Source: an uncultured Oscillospiraceae bacterium (GTDB lineage: Bacteria > Bacillota > Clostridia > Oscillospirales > Oscillospiraceae). From it: a stretch of 5,220 nt of DNA. A program made the position numbers and the translations under genes. The stretch is taken from assembly GCA_934630985.1 (NCBI GenBank), contig CAKTXO010000118.1:1-5220 (forward strand), written 5' to 3'. Below the pieces are notes generated by a model. The model was given only the letters and a program-made list of their open reading frames with translations. It did not search any database and was not told the origin of the DNA. Below, piece by piece: positions 1 to 4,955 of this stretch (position 1 is its first letter; every line of letters starts with the position of its first letter).

Positions 1-810
1 CTGATGCCCACAAAAATCGTCACCGAGACCCAGCTGAGCCGGGTTCTGGGCAACACCCCCTTGCAGGTGCATCTGGAACTGATGATGGTATCCGGCCACC
101 GAGCCAAGAATACCCCGGAGGAGCATCTGCTGTCCTTCTACAAGACCTTCGACGAGCTGAAGGACCGGAAATTCGACGGCATGGTCATCACCGGCGCACC
201 GGTGGAGAATCTGCCCTTTGAGCAGGTGGACTACTGGCAGGAATTAACCCGGATCATGGAGTGGAGCAAGACTCACGTCCATTCCACCTTCCACATCTGC
301 TGGGGTGCCCAGGCGGGACTGTACTATCACTACGGCATCCAGAAAAAGCAGCTTCCGGAGAAACTTTTCGGGGTCTATCCCCATCACGCGGACTATAAGC
401 GGGCGATTTTGCTCCGGGGCTTCGACGACGTATTTTATGCCCCCCATTCCCGGCACACCACCGTCCTGCGAGAGGACATCGAGGCAGTGCCCGGACTGAA
501 GATTCTGGCTTCCTCGGAAGAAGCCGGGGTGTACATCATCATGAACAAGGAGGGGCGGCAGATTTTTGTTACCGGCCACTCGGAATACGACCCGGACACC
601 CTGGAACGGGAGTATCTGCGGGATAAAAACCAGGGTCTTCCCATCCATGTGCCCGTGAATTACTATCCGGATGACGACGACACCAAGCGACCCATTGTGC
701 GCTGGCGGGGACACGGAAATCTGCTCTACAGCAATTGGCTGAACTATTTTGTCTACCAGACCACGCCCTACGACATCATGTCCGTGGGCCAGGGGGTCAT
801 GGAGGATTGA
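1..810 (+). CDS. metA: Homoserine O-acyltransferase MetA, 5' end outside window (predicted homoserine O-acetyltransferase)
   Basis: This cytosolic enzyme acylates the hydroxyl of L-homoserine, the first committed step of methionine synthesis. The reading frame is open from base 1, and the ATG at 4 is an internal Met of the family motif LMPxKxxTETQ, so roughly 42 N-terminal residues lie outside the window. Counting that Met as residue 1, the nucleophilic Cys is 99 (HICWGAQ), and the catalytic His and Glu are 192 and 194 (TGHSEYD). GAPVE places Glu at 68, equivalent to position 111 in the E. coli protein. In this family Gly there goes with succinyl-CoA use and Glu with acetyl-CoA use, so acetylation is predicted. 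The C-terminus (YQTTPYDI) is intact and the overall length is normal. It is the first visible gene of a cluster: the next gene starts 4 bases after the stop. Family identity is very secure; acyl specificity is inferred from one residue. Confidence 0.96.
   Translation: MMPTKIVTETQLSRVLGNTPLQVHLELMMVSGHRAKNTPEEHLLSFYKTFDELKDRKFDGMVITGAPVENLPFEQVDYWQELTRIMEWSKTHVHSTFHICWGAQAGLYYHYGIQKKQLPEKLFGVYPHHADYKRAILLRGFDDVFYAPHSRHTTVLREDIEAVPGLKILASSEEAGVYIIMNKEGRQIFVTGHSEYDPDTLEREYLRDKNQGLPIHVPVNYYPDDDDTKRPIVRWRGHGNLLYSNWLNYFVYQTTPYDIMSVGQGVMED
801..805 (+). promoter_or_regulatory. Ribosome binding site inside the 3' end of metA
   Basis: GGAGG sits 8 bases before the GTG at 814 and within the last codons of metA. 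It fixes the GTG start of the downstream gene and suggests translational coupling to metA. Confidence 0.8.
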
Positions 811-813
811 CTC

Positions 814-1995
814 GTGACCCATAAGAAGCAAATCGTTCTGGATTTTTACAGCTGTCACAACTTAGGTGACGACCTGTTTGTGGAGACCTTTGCGGAGCAT
901 TTCTCCGACTGCGAGATTCATCTGCTGGTCAATCCCAGATGCGTTCCTAAAAAGCTGCCTCCCAATGTCCGAATTCTCCATTTTTCCCATGTGGATCTGC
1001 GGCTTCGCAGAATTTCCAATCTGGCATCCCACCGGGGAAGGCAGAAAATGGTACATATGGTGGAGCATGTGCGCCAGAGGCGGCTGAAGCATATTGCCAG
1101 TGGCTGCGATGCCTTCGTGAAAATCGGCGGCTCTATTTTCATGCAGCACGCCCCTGGGGGTCAGGAAATCGACTTCTCCACAGAGGAAAAACCGGATTTT
1201 GCCCTGCGCAGATGCACAGGCGGCAGGGGAAACCGGTTTGTCATCGGCGCCAATCTGGGGCCGGTGTATTCCGAGGATTACTGGGAGCAGATAGATGAGG
1301 AGTTCCGGAATTACCGGCATGTCTGCCTCCGGGATTATGCCTCCTACCAAAAAATGCGCGCCGCGCCCAATGTGCAGTACGCCCCGGATGTGCTGTTCCT
1401 GATTCCAAAGCCCTATGTAGGTGAAGTAGGGGAGAATGTGGCCATTTCCGTGATGGACCTGCGCCAGAATACCCAGGATGAAGCCGTGGCTCAGGCCTAT
1501 TATGACCTGTTGGAGCGGGTAATTGGCTACTTCCTGGGTCGGGAAATCCCGGTGACTCTCCTGTCCTTCTGTCAGTGGCAGGAGGATGAGAAAGCGGTGC
1601 AGACACTTCTTAACCGGTTCTCCGGGGAAAAACGTCTTTCCGCCTGCTGCTATCGGGGCAGTGCCCGGCAGAGCCTGAAGGTGCTCTCCGGTGCCAGCTT
1701 TGTCGTATGCACCCGGTTCCACAGCACCATTCTTGGTATTTCCTTCGGAAAGCCGGTGTTTCCCATTATTTACAATTCCAAGACCGCCCATTATCTGGCG
1801 GATCTTTCTTTCCCCGGGAAATCCGCTACCTTGGAGGAGCTGCCCTCTGTGACCCTGGAGGACGTGCTCTATAACTATCAGAACAATATCATCGCCGACT
1901 GCACCGAACATCACCGGTGTGCGGTGAACCAGTTCAGCGGTCTGGAGAGTTACCTTAACGAAAAGGAGAGCGCAATTGAAAGCAGTATTGTTTGA
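814..1995 (+). CDS. Polysaccharide pyruvyl transferase family protein
   Basis: This 393-residue protein belongs to the polysaccharide pyruvyl transferase fold family. Characterised members add a pyruvyl ketal to sugars of exopolysaccharides, cell-wall glycopolymers or glycans; the acceptor here cannot be told from sequence. Visible signatures are an N-terminal CHNLGDDL loop (14-21), VKIGGSIF (102-109), GANLGP (145-150), LRDYAS (172-177), APDVLF (190-195) and the C-terminal CTRFHSTILGISFGKP block (299-314) with the conserved Arg and His. No signal peptide or membrane segment is seen, so it is probably cytosolic. The GTG start follows GGAGG at 801-805, only 3 bases after the metA stop, and the 3' end overlaps the next gene by 20 bases. 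Being in a methionine gene cluster without glycosyltransferases nearby is odd and leaves the substrate open. Family assignment is strong; function is family-level only. Confidence 0.85.
   Translation: MTHKKQIVLDFYSCHNLGDDLFVETFAEHFSDCEIHLLVNPRCVPKKLPPNVRILHFSHVDLRLRRISNLASHRGRQKMVHMVEHVRQRRLKHIASGCDAFVKIGGSIFMQHAPGGQEIDFSTEEKPDFALRRCTGGRGNRFVIGANLGPVYSEDYWEQIDEEFRNYRHVCLRDYASYQKMRAAPNVQYAPDVLFLIPKPYVGEVGENVAISVMDLRQNTQDEAVAQAYYDLLERVIGYFLGREIPVTLLSFCQWQEDEKAVQTLLNRFSGEKRLSACCYRGSARQSLKVLSGASFVVCTRFHSTILGISFGKPVFPIIYNSKTAHYLADLSFPGKSATLEELPSVTLEDVLYNYQNNIIADCTEHHRCAVNQFSGLESYLNEKESAIESSIV
1963..1968 (+). promoter_or_regulatory. Ribosome binding site selecting a TTG start
   Basis: AAGGAG lies 7 bases before TTG 1976, inside the end of the preceding gene. 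No ATG or GTG lies between this site and the conserved FDLDGT motif, so TTG is the best start. Confidence 0.75.
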
Positions 1996-2677
1996 CCTGG
2001 ACGGAACCCTGCTTCCCATGGATCAGGAGGTGTTCGTCAAGGATTATTTGGGTCGGATGGCGGCTTTTCTGGCACCTCGCGGCTACGATCCGGAAAAACT
2101 CATCAAAGCTGTCTGGAAGGGCACCGGGGCCATGGTGAAAAATGACGGAAAGGCCAGAAATGAGGATGTATTCTGGGTCGTGTTTGACCGGGTAATGGAG
2201 CGGGATTGCCGACAGGACAGTGCCCTGTTCGATGAATTTTACCAGAGAGAATTCCAGAAATCCCGCAATAGCTGCGGCTTTCAGCCTGCGGCGGCTCCGG
2301 CGGTGCGGGAAATCCGGAGTCTGGGCTATCGGGTGATTCTTGCCACCAATCCCTTATTCCCGGCGGTTGCCACCCAGAGCCGTATTCGCTGGGCGGGGCT
2401 GGAACCGGGGGACTTTGAACGCATCACCACCTACGAAAATGCCCGGTACTGTAAGCCCAACCCCGATTATTACCAGGAAATTCTGGGCAAACTGAACCTG
2501 AACCCTTCGGACTGCCTGATGGTGGGAAACGATGTAGATGAGGATATGATTGCGGAAACGCTGGGAATGAAGGTGTTCCTGCTGACGGACTGCCTGATTA
2601 ACCGGAACGGGAAGGACATTTCCCGGTATCCAAGCGGAGGCTTTACCGAGCTGCTGCAATACGTTCGGAGTCTTTGA
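1976..2677 (+). CDS. HAD-superfamily hydrolase (probable phosphatase)
   Basis: This 233-residue haloacid dehalogenase superfamily enzyme is probably a Mg-dependent phosphatase of unknown substrate, acting in the cytosol. Motif I is FDLDGT, with nucleophile Asp7 and acid/base Asp9. Motif II is the Thr in LATNP (Thr124). Motif III is the Lys in CKPNPDYY (Lys160). Motif IV is VGNDVDED, with Asp186 and Asp190. About 110 residues separate motifs I and II, consistent with a helical C1 cap (subclass I). All catalytic residues are present and the length is normal. Translation starts at TTG 1976, supported by AAGGAG at 1963-1968 and by the match of MKAVLFDLDGT to family N-termini. The gene overlaps the pyruvyl transferase gene by 20 bases, so the two are probably co-expressed; a shared sugar-phosphate role is only a guess. 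The family is certain, the substrate unknown. Confidence 0.9.
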   Translation: MKAVLFDLDGTLLPMDQEVFVKDYLGRMAAFLAPRGYDPEKLIKAVWKGTGAMVKNDGKARNEDVFWVVFDRVMERDCRQDSALFDEFYQREFQKSRNSCGFQPAAAPAVREIRSLGYRVILATNPLFPAVATQSRIRWAGLEPGDFERITTYENARYCKPNPDYYQEILGKLNLNPSDCLMVGNDVDEDMIAETLGMKVFLLTDCLINRNGKDISRYPSGGFTELLQYVRSL

Positions 2678-2681
2678 CAGG

Positions 2682-2834
2682 ATGCTTGACGGCTGCCGGT
2701 ATTTTTGGGTTTTCTGCGACCTGTTTGACGGACGTTACCGGCGGGGCGGAACGGAAGAGCCACAGGTTGAGATACAACCTGCGGCTCATGCGCTTGGCTT
2801 TCTGCGAATCAGAAACGGTATCAGACCATCGTGA
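2682..2834 (+). CDS. Doubtful 50-residue open frame after the HAD gene
   Basis: An ATG 5 bases after the HAD stop opens a 50-codon frame beginning MLDGCRYFWVFCDLFDGRYR. I recognise no family. The only upstream purine run, GGAG at 2667-2670, is 11 bases away, which is weak. The frame runs through a strong inverted repeat (2757-2787), which speaks for structured RNA rather than coding. It is listed because it follows the HAD gene closely, on the same strand, and its first half does not look random. It is more likely non-coding leader of the downstream Fe-S protein gene. Confidence 0.18.
   Translation: MLDGCRYFWVFCDLFDGRYRRGGTEEPQVEIQPAAHALGFLRIRNGIRPS
2757..2787 (+). repeat. Inverted repeat / hairpin in the 2678-2879 intergenic leader
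   Basis: GAGCC-A-CAGGTTG and CAACCTG-C-GGCTC pair over 12 of 13 positions around an AGATA loop. No T-run follows, so this is not a canonical terminator. It may be a structured 5' leader of the Fe-S protein gene or an mRNA-processing or stability element after the HAD gene. Apart from this, a second small repeat and one doubtful open frame, I see nothing recognisable in 2678-2866, and no clear promoter. Confidence 0.6.
2799..2815 (+). repeat. Short perfect inverted repeat
   Basis: TTTCTG and CAGAAA (6 bp each) flank CGAAT, 11 bases after the larger hairpin. It could be an operator-like site or a second small stem of the same leader. It is short enough to be chance. Confidence 0.35.
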
Positions 2835-2879
2835 GAGCGTTTTCCGAAAGACGGATTACATAGAATAGGAGGGAAAACC

Positions 2880-3074
2880 ATGTCAGTGCGGCTGAATGAG
2901 GATGCGGAAATGGTAAAAACCATCCGGGAGGGCCTGAAGCGGACGGGAGGCTACTGTCCCTGCCGGTTGGAGCGGACGCCGGAGAATAAGTGCGTGTGCA
3001 AGGAATTCCGGGATCAGATCGCCGACCCCCAATTCCACGGTTATTGCCACTGTATGCTCTACTATAAAGAGTAA
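2880..3074 (+). CDS. Small [4Fe-4S] ferredoxin:thioredoxin/disulfide reductase catalytic-domain protein
   Basis: This 64-residue protein belongs to the ferredoxin-thioredoxin reductase catalytic (beta) chain family. The family passes electrons from ferredoxin through a [4Fe-4S] cluster to a redox-active disulfide that reduces thioredoxin-like partners. Six cysteines form three CxC pairs: CPC 26-28, CVC 38-40 and CHC 56-58. By analogy with the plant-type enzyme, Cys26, 38, 40 and 56 would bind the cluster and Cys28 and Cys58 form the disulfide. The ATG start is fixed by AGGAGGG at 2867-2873, 6 bases upstream. The protein is much shorter than the plant-type chain, and the middle pair is shifted relative to CPC-X16-CPC-X8-CHC. 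No variable-chain (FtrA), thioredoxin or ferredoxin gene is in view. It sits 3' of the HAD gene and just before the tRNA promoter, with no obvious terminator of its own. Family assignment is firm; the physiological partner is unknown. Confidence 0.88.
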   Translation: MSVRLNEDAEMVKTIREGLKRTGGYCPCRLERTPENKCVCKEFRDQIADPQFHGYCHCMLYYKE

Positions 3075-3101
3075 AAAATTGGAAGATTCCGAAAAAACCT
3101 G

Positions 3102-3130
3102 TTGACAAACGCCGCACCGTATGCTAGAAT
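3102..3130 (+). promoter_or_regulatory. Near-consensus sigma-A promoter of tRNA-Leu
   Basis: A perfect -35 TTGACA (3102-3107), a 17-base spacer and TAGAAT (3125-3130) lie upstream of the tRNA. A-rich tracts at 3074-3080 and 3091-3097 could act as an UP element. Transcription should begin near 3137, giving a leader of about 30 bases. Confidence 0.9.
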
Positions 3131-3139
3131 AATCAAGCG

Positions 3140-3157
3140 CTGAGGGGAGCACCTCAG
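3140..3157 (+). repeat. Hairpin in the tRNA 5' leader
   Basis: CTGAGG and CCTCAG pair around a GGAGCA loop, ending 11 bases before the mature tRNA 5' end. It would form at the start of the precursor transcript and may help present the RNase P site. Only the pairing is seen; the role is inferred. Confidence 0.5.
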
Positions 3158-3168
3158 AAAGCGTATAT

Positions 3169-3256
3169 GGGCGAGTGGTGGAATTGGTAGACTCGCTAGA
3201 TTCAGGTTCTAGTGTTCACTGCGGACGTGCGGGTTCAAGTCCCGCCTCGCCCACCA
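3169..3256 (+). tRNA. tRNA-Leu (anticodon CAG)
   Basis: A complete class II tRNA of 88 bases including an encoded CCA (3254-3256), decoding CUG. The acceptor stem is GGGCGAG (3169-3175) with CTCGCCC (3246-3252), and the discriminator base is A. The D region contains the conserved GGTAGAC. The anticodon stem CTAGA/TCTAG holds loop TTCAGGT, with CAG at 3203-3205. The variable arm is long (3213-3228), as expected for leucine. The T arm is GCGGG-TTCAAGT-CCCGC (3229-3245). All stems pair cleanly. It is a single-gene unit with its own promoter (3102-3130) and terminator (3257-3294). Confidence 0.98.
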
Positions 3257-3294
3257 AATAAAAGGACATCCGGTTGGATGTCCTTTTATTTTTT
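3257..3294 (+). terminator. Strong intrinsic terminator, probably bidirectional
   Basis: A perfect 15-bp stem (core AAAAGGACATCC / GGATGTCCTTTT) encloses a GGTT loop and is followed by more T residues (3291-3294). It begins directly after the tRNA CCA. The matching A-run on the left makes a T-run for minus-strand transcripts, so it can also end spoIIID, whose stop codon (3293-3295) overlaps the edge. Confidence 0.93.
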
Positions 3295-3541
3295 ACTTCC
3301 GGAGATATTTTTGCCGGGTGGCAAGGCCGCCCCGGATGTGCCGCTCCTGCTTGTTTTTGTCCAGAACCTGCCGAACCTGGGTGTACAGGGGATAACTGTA
3401 CAGCCGCAGCTGCTCCGTCAGCGCCTTGTGGACGGTGGATTTGGAAATGCCGAAGTGCCGGGCGGTGGCTCGGACGGTGGCACCGGTTTCAATCATGTAC
3501 ACAGCCAATTCACAGGCTCGCTCCTCCAGCTCTCGTTTCAT
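3293..3541 (-). CDS. spoIIID: Sporulation transcriptional regulator SpoIIID
   Basis: This 82-residue DNA-binding protein controls mother-cell gene expression during endospore formation; in Bacillus it modulates the sigma-E regulon and helps switch on sigK. The helix-turn-helix spans about residues 22-43, with recognition helix FGISKSTVHKALTE, the family hallmark (FGVSKSTVHKDLTE in B. subtilis). It is followed by a helix around 53-66 and the conserved basic tail RHIRGGLATRQKY, which helps bind DNA. The length fits clostridial orthologs, slightly shorter than the roughly 93-residue Bacillus protein. The ATG is preceded by GGAGGGG (3553-3547 on this strand) with a 5-base gap. It stands alone, convergent with tRNA-Leu and divergent from the threonine aldolase gene. 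A possible sigma-E promoter lies at 3573-3602. Its presence implies a sporulating lineage or a recent descendant of one. Confidence 0.95.
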   Translation of the reverse strand: MKRELEERACELAVYMIETGATVRATARHFGISKSTVHKALTEQLRLYSYPLYTQVRQVLDKNKQERHIRGGLATRQKYLRK

Positions 3542-3572
3542 AGGCTCCCCTCCGATGCTGTGCTGCTGGAAG

Positions 3573-3602
3573 ATTCTATGCGCCTTGACAGTCCCCTATT
3601 CC
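3573..3602 (-). promoter_or_regulatory. Possible sigma-E promoter of spoIIID
   Basis: On the minus strand CATAGAAT (3580-3573) matches 7 of 8 bases of the sigma-E -10 consensus CATACAAT. A weak -35 candidate, GGAATAG (3602-3596), lies about 15 bases upstream. A start near 3566 would give a leader of about 25 bases carrying the GGAGG site. spoIIID is sigma-E dependent in Bacillus, which supports the reading, but the -35 is poor. Confidence 0.4.
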
Positions 3603-3613
3603 GGATGTAAAAT
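3585..3613 (+). promoter_or_regulatory. Sigma-A promoter of the threonine aldolase gene
   Basis: TTGACA (3585-3590), a 17-base spacer and TAAAAT (3608-3613) give a strong housekeeping promoter. The expected start near 3620 leaves a leader of about 25 bases before the GTG at 3646. The -35 and spacer overlap the proposed spoIIID promoter on the other strand. Confidence 0.88.
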
Positions 3614-3632
3614 AAAGACAGATTTCGACATT

Positions 3633-3638
3633 GGGAGG
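3633..3638 (+). promoter_or_regulatory. Ribosome binding site deciding the aldolase start
   Basis: GGGAGG lies 7 bases before GTG 3646. The in-frame TTG at 3631 overlaps this site and would use it as coding sequence, so the GTG is the real start. Confidence 0.85.
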
Positions 3639-3645
3639 ATATACG

Positions 3646-4695
3646 GTGATTTACTTCAATAATGACTATTCTGAGGGATGCCATCCGAAGATTCTGGAGG
3701 CGCTGACCCGGACGAATTACGAGCAGACCTTTGGCTACGGCGAGGACGAATACTGTGCCCGGGCGGCGGAAAAAATCCGTGCTCTCTGCGGCCGGGAAGA
3801 CGCTGCGGTGCACTTTCTGGTAGGCGGCACCCAGACCAACATGACGGTGATTGCGGCGGCTCTGCGCCCTCATCAGGGGGTGCTCTGCGCTGGCAGCGGC
3901 CATATCAACACCCACGAGACCGGTGCTGTGGAGGCAACAGGCCACAAGGTGCTGCCGCTGCCGTCCCAGGATGGAAAGATCGCTGCCGGGCAGGTGAGGG
4001 AAGCGGTGCTGTCCCATCGGGGGGATGCCAGCTTTGAGCACACCGTGCAGCCGAAAATGGTATACATTTCCAATCCCACGGAGTTGGGCACTTTGTACAC
4101 GAAAGTCGAGCTGACGGCTCTGAGAGACACATGCCGGGAATTGGGGCTATACCTGTTCCTGGACGGAGCCCGGCTGGGCTACGGCCTGATGGCAAAGGAC
4201 AACGACCTGACCCTAAAGGACATTGGGGACTGCTGCGATGTATTCTACATCGGCGGCACCAAGGTGGGAGCCCTCTTCGGGGAAGCTGTGGTGATTACGA
4301 ACCCGGAACTGAAAGAGGATTTCCGGTATCTCATCAAGCAGCGAGGCGGTATGCTGGCAAAGGGACGACTGCTGGGCATTCAGTTTGACACTCTAATGAC
4401 GGACAACCTGTATTTCGACATTTCCGCCCATGCCATTGCCCTGGCGGAGAAGCTGGAAAACACCTTCAAGGAACTGGGCGTTCCTTCCCTGGTACCTGTT
4501 CAGAGCAACCAGCTGTTCCCGATTTTGCCGGACGGCGTGCTTGCCCGGCTGGCGGAAGCCTATGTATTCTGTGAGCAGTGCCGGGTAGATGAAAGCCACA
4601 GAGCCGTCCGTTTCTGCACCAGCTGGGCAACCAAGGAAGAAAACGTTCAGGCTCTGTGCCGGGATTTGGAGGATTTGCTCGGAAGAAACGAATAA
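3646..4695 (+). CDS. ltaE: Low-specificity L-threonine aldolase family (PLP-dependent)
   Basis: This 349-residue fold-type I PLP enzyme of the threonine aldolase/beta-eliminating lyase family probably cleaves L-threonine or L-allo-threonine to glycine and acetaldehyde in the cytosol. Counting from GTG 3646, the N-terminus MIYFNNDYSEGCHPKIL is typical of the family. YGEDEYC follows near residues 31-37, then VGGTQTN (59-65) for phosphate binding and SGHINTHETGA (84-94) around the cofactor ring. LDGARLGY (172-179) contains the Asp expected to contact the PLP nitrogen and an Arg. Lys206 in IGGTKVG should form the Schiff base. All expected catalytic residues are present. It is a single-gene unit with its own sigma-A promoter, divergent from spoIIID; no clear T-rich terminator follows before the hairpin block at 4741. 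Substrate stereochemistry, or a related retro-aldol/beta-elimination activity, cannot be decided from sequence. Confidence 0.92.
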   Translation: MIYFNNDYSEGCHPKILEALTRTNYEQTFGYGEDEYCARAAEKIRALCGREDAAVHFLVGGTQTNMTVIAAALRPHQGVLCAGSGHINTHETGAVEATGHKVLPLPSQDGKIAAGQVREAVLSHRGDASFEHTVQPKMVYISNPTELGTLYTKVELTALRDTCRELGLYLFLDGARLGYGLMAKDNDLTLKDIGDCCDVFYIGGTKVGALFGEAVVITNPELKEDFRYLIKQRGGMLAKGRLLGIQFDTLMTDNLYFDISAHAIALAEKLENTFKELGVPSLVPVQSNQLFPILPDGVLARLAEAYVFCEQCRVDESHRAVRFCTSWATKEENVQALCRDLEDLLGRNE

Positions 4696-4742
4696 AGCAA
4701 CCATAGCCACCCGAAACATTTTGGAGCAGTTCTGGCGATGCG

Positions 4743-4793
4743 GCCGGGGGGTTCTTAGGGGGGCGGCTTTTCGGCAGCGCCCCCTAAGCCGGC
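4743..4793 (+). repeat. G/C-rich imperfect hairpin after the aldolase gene
   Basis: CTTAGGGGG(G)CG at 4754-4765 pairs with CGCCCCCTAAG at 4778-4788 (11 bp, one bulged G) around a loop that can form a small GC/GC inner stem. GCCGG (4743-4747) can pair with CCGGC (4789-4793) as an outer stem across a bulge. No T-run follows. It may reduce read-through from the aldolase gene, or be part of a repeated intergenic element. The bases from 4696 to 4740 contain nothing recognisable. Confidence 0.65.
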
Positions 4794-4800
4794 TTCTTCT

Positions 4801-4828
4801 CAATGTTCTTGCCGGGACAAGAACATTG
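4801..4828 (+). repeat. Perfect 11-bp inverted repeat
   Basis: CAATGTTCTTG (4801-4811) and CAAGAACATTG (4818-4828) pair perfectly around CCGGGA. It stands 7 bases after the preceding hairpin and directly before the palindrome CCTCCGGAGG. No T-run follows. A terminator is unlikely; a repeat element, protein-binding site or structured RNA fits better. Confidence 0.75.
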
Positions 4829-4838
4829 CCTCCGGAGG
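4829..4838. repeat. 10-bp perfect palindrome
   Basis: CCTCCGGAGG is fully self-complementary and abuts the preceding hairpin. It contains both a Shine-Dalgarno-like GGAGG and its complement, so it could mask itself in RNA; no start codon with a credible frame follows. Confidence 0.5.
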
Positions 4839-4875
4839 AACCAGTGCCGAAAACTTCTGGCAAATTGATATTTTG

Positions 4876-4884
4876 TGGTATATT
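4876..4884 (+). promoter_or_regulatory. Possible extended -10 promoter element
   Basis: TGGTATATT resembles the extended -10 (TGnTATAAT) in a local AT-rich stretch, but no good -35 lies 16-18 bases upstream. A transcript would start near 4891 and reach the terminator at 4919-4955, giving an RNA of about 65 bases with no open frame. Weak evidence. Confidence 0.22.
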
Positions 4885-4918
4885 GGTGTGCCCGCGCGTA
4901 AAGAACCTTACTAACAAG

Positions 4919-4955
4919 CGGAACCCCCGCTGGCCTTTGACCAGCGGGGGTTTCG
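4919..4955. terminator. Strong hairpin terminator at the end of the minus-strand gene pair
   Basis: A perfect 12-bp core, AACCCCCGCTGG with CCAGCGGGGGTT (4922-4933 and 4941-4952), encloses a CCTTTGA loop. It extends to 15 bp at 4919-4955 if one G-T pair is allowed. It starts one base after the stop codon of the 51-residue gene (4956-5111, minus). T-runs are short on both sides, so efficiency is uncertain, but its placement fits a terminator for the minus-strand genes and it may act in both directions. Confidence 0.8.

Noticed and set aside
244..858. Open frame of 204 codons on the minus strand opposite metA
   Set aside because: It is antisense to the catalytic part of metA and resembles no family; a codon-bias shadow.
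862..2019. Long open frame of 385 codons on the minus strand opposite the pyruvyl transferase gene
   Set aside because: It lies exactly antisense to a well-supported gene with conserved motifs, has no recognisable domain, and is the kind of shadow frame produced by GC-biased codon use.
2674..2705. TTGACA and TATTTT as a promoter just after the HAD gene
   Set aside because: The spacing is about 20 bases, too long for sigma-A, and the -35 is formed by the HAD stop-codon region; likely chance.
2861..2866. TAGAAT just before the Fe-S protein gene as a -10 element
   Set aside because: It abuts the ribosome binding site at 2867, so a transcript starting from it would lack that site; no -35 is present.
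2674..2868. 64-codon frame starting at a TTG that overlaps the HAD stop
   Set aside because: No ribosome binding site, weak start, unrecognised low-quality protein; the ATG frame at 2682 is a slightly better but still doubtful alternative.
3212..3610. Open frame of 132 codons on the plus strand starting inside tRNA-Leu
   Set aside because: It overlaps the tRNA, its terminator and the whole antisense of spoIIID, so it cannot be a real gene.
4748..4763. Two runs of G (about four to six bases each) as a G-quadruplex
   Set aside because: Only two long G runs are present in the neighbourhood, and the second is better explained by pairing with the C run at 4780-4784.
4741..4838. CRISPR array
   Set aside because: The inverted repeats differ from each other and there is no regularly spaced direct repeat or cas gene.
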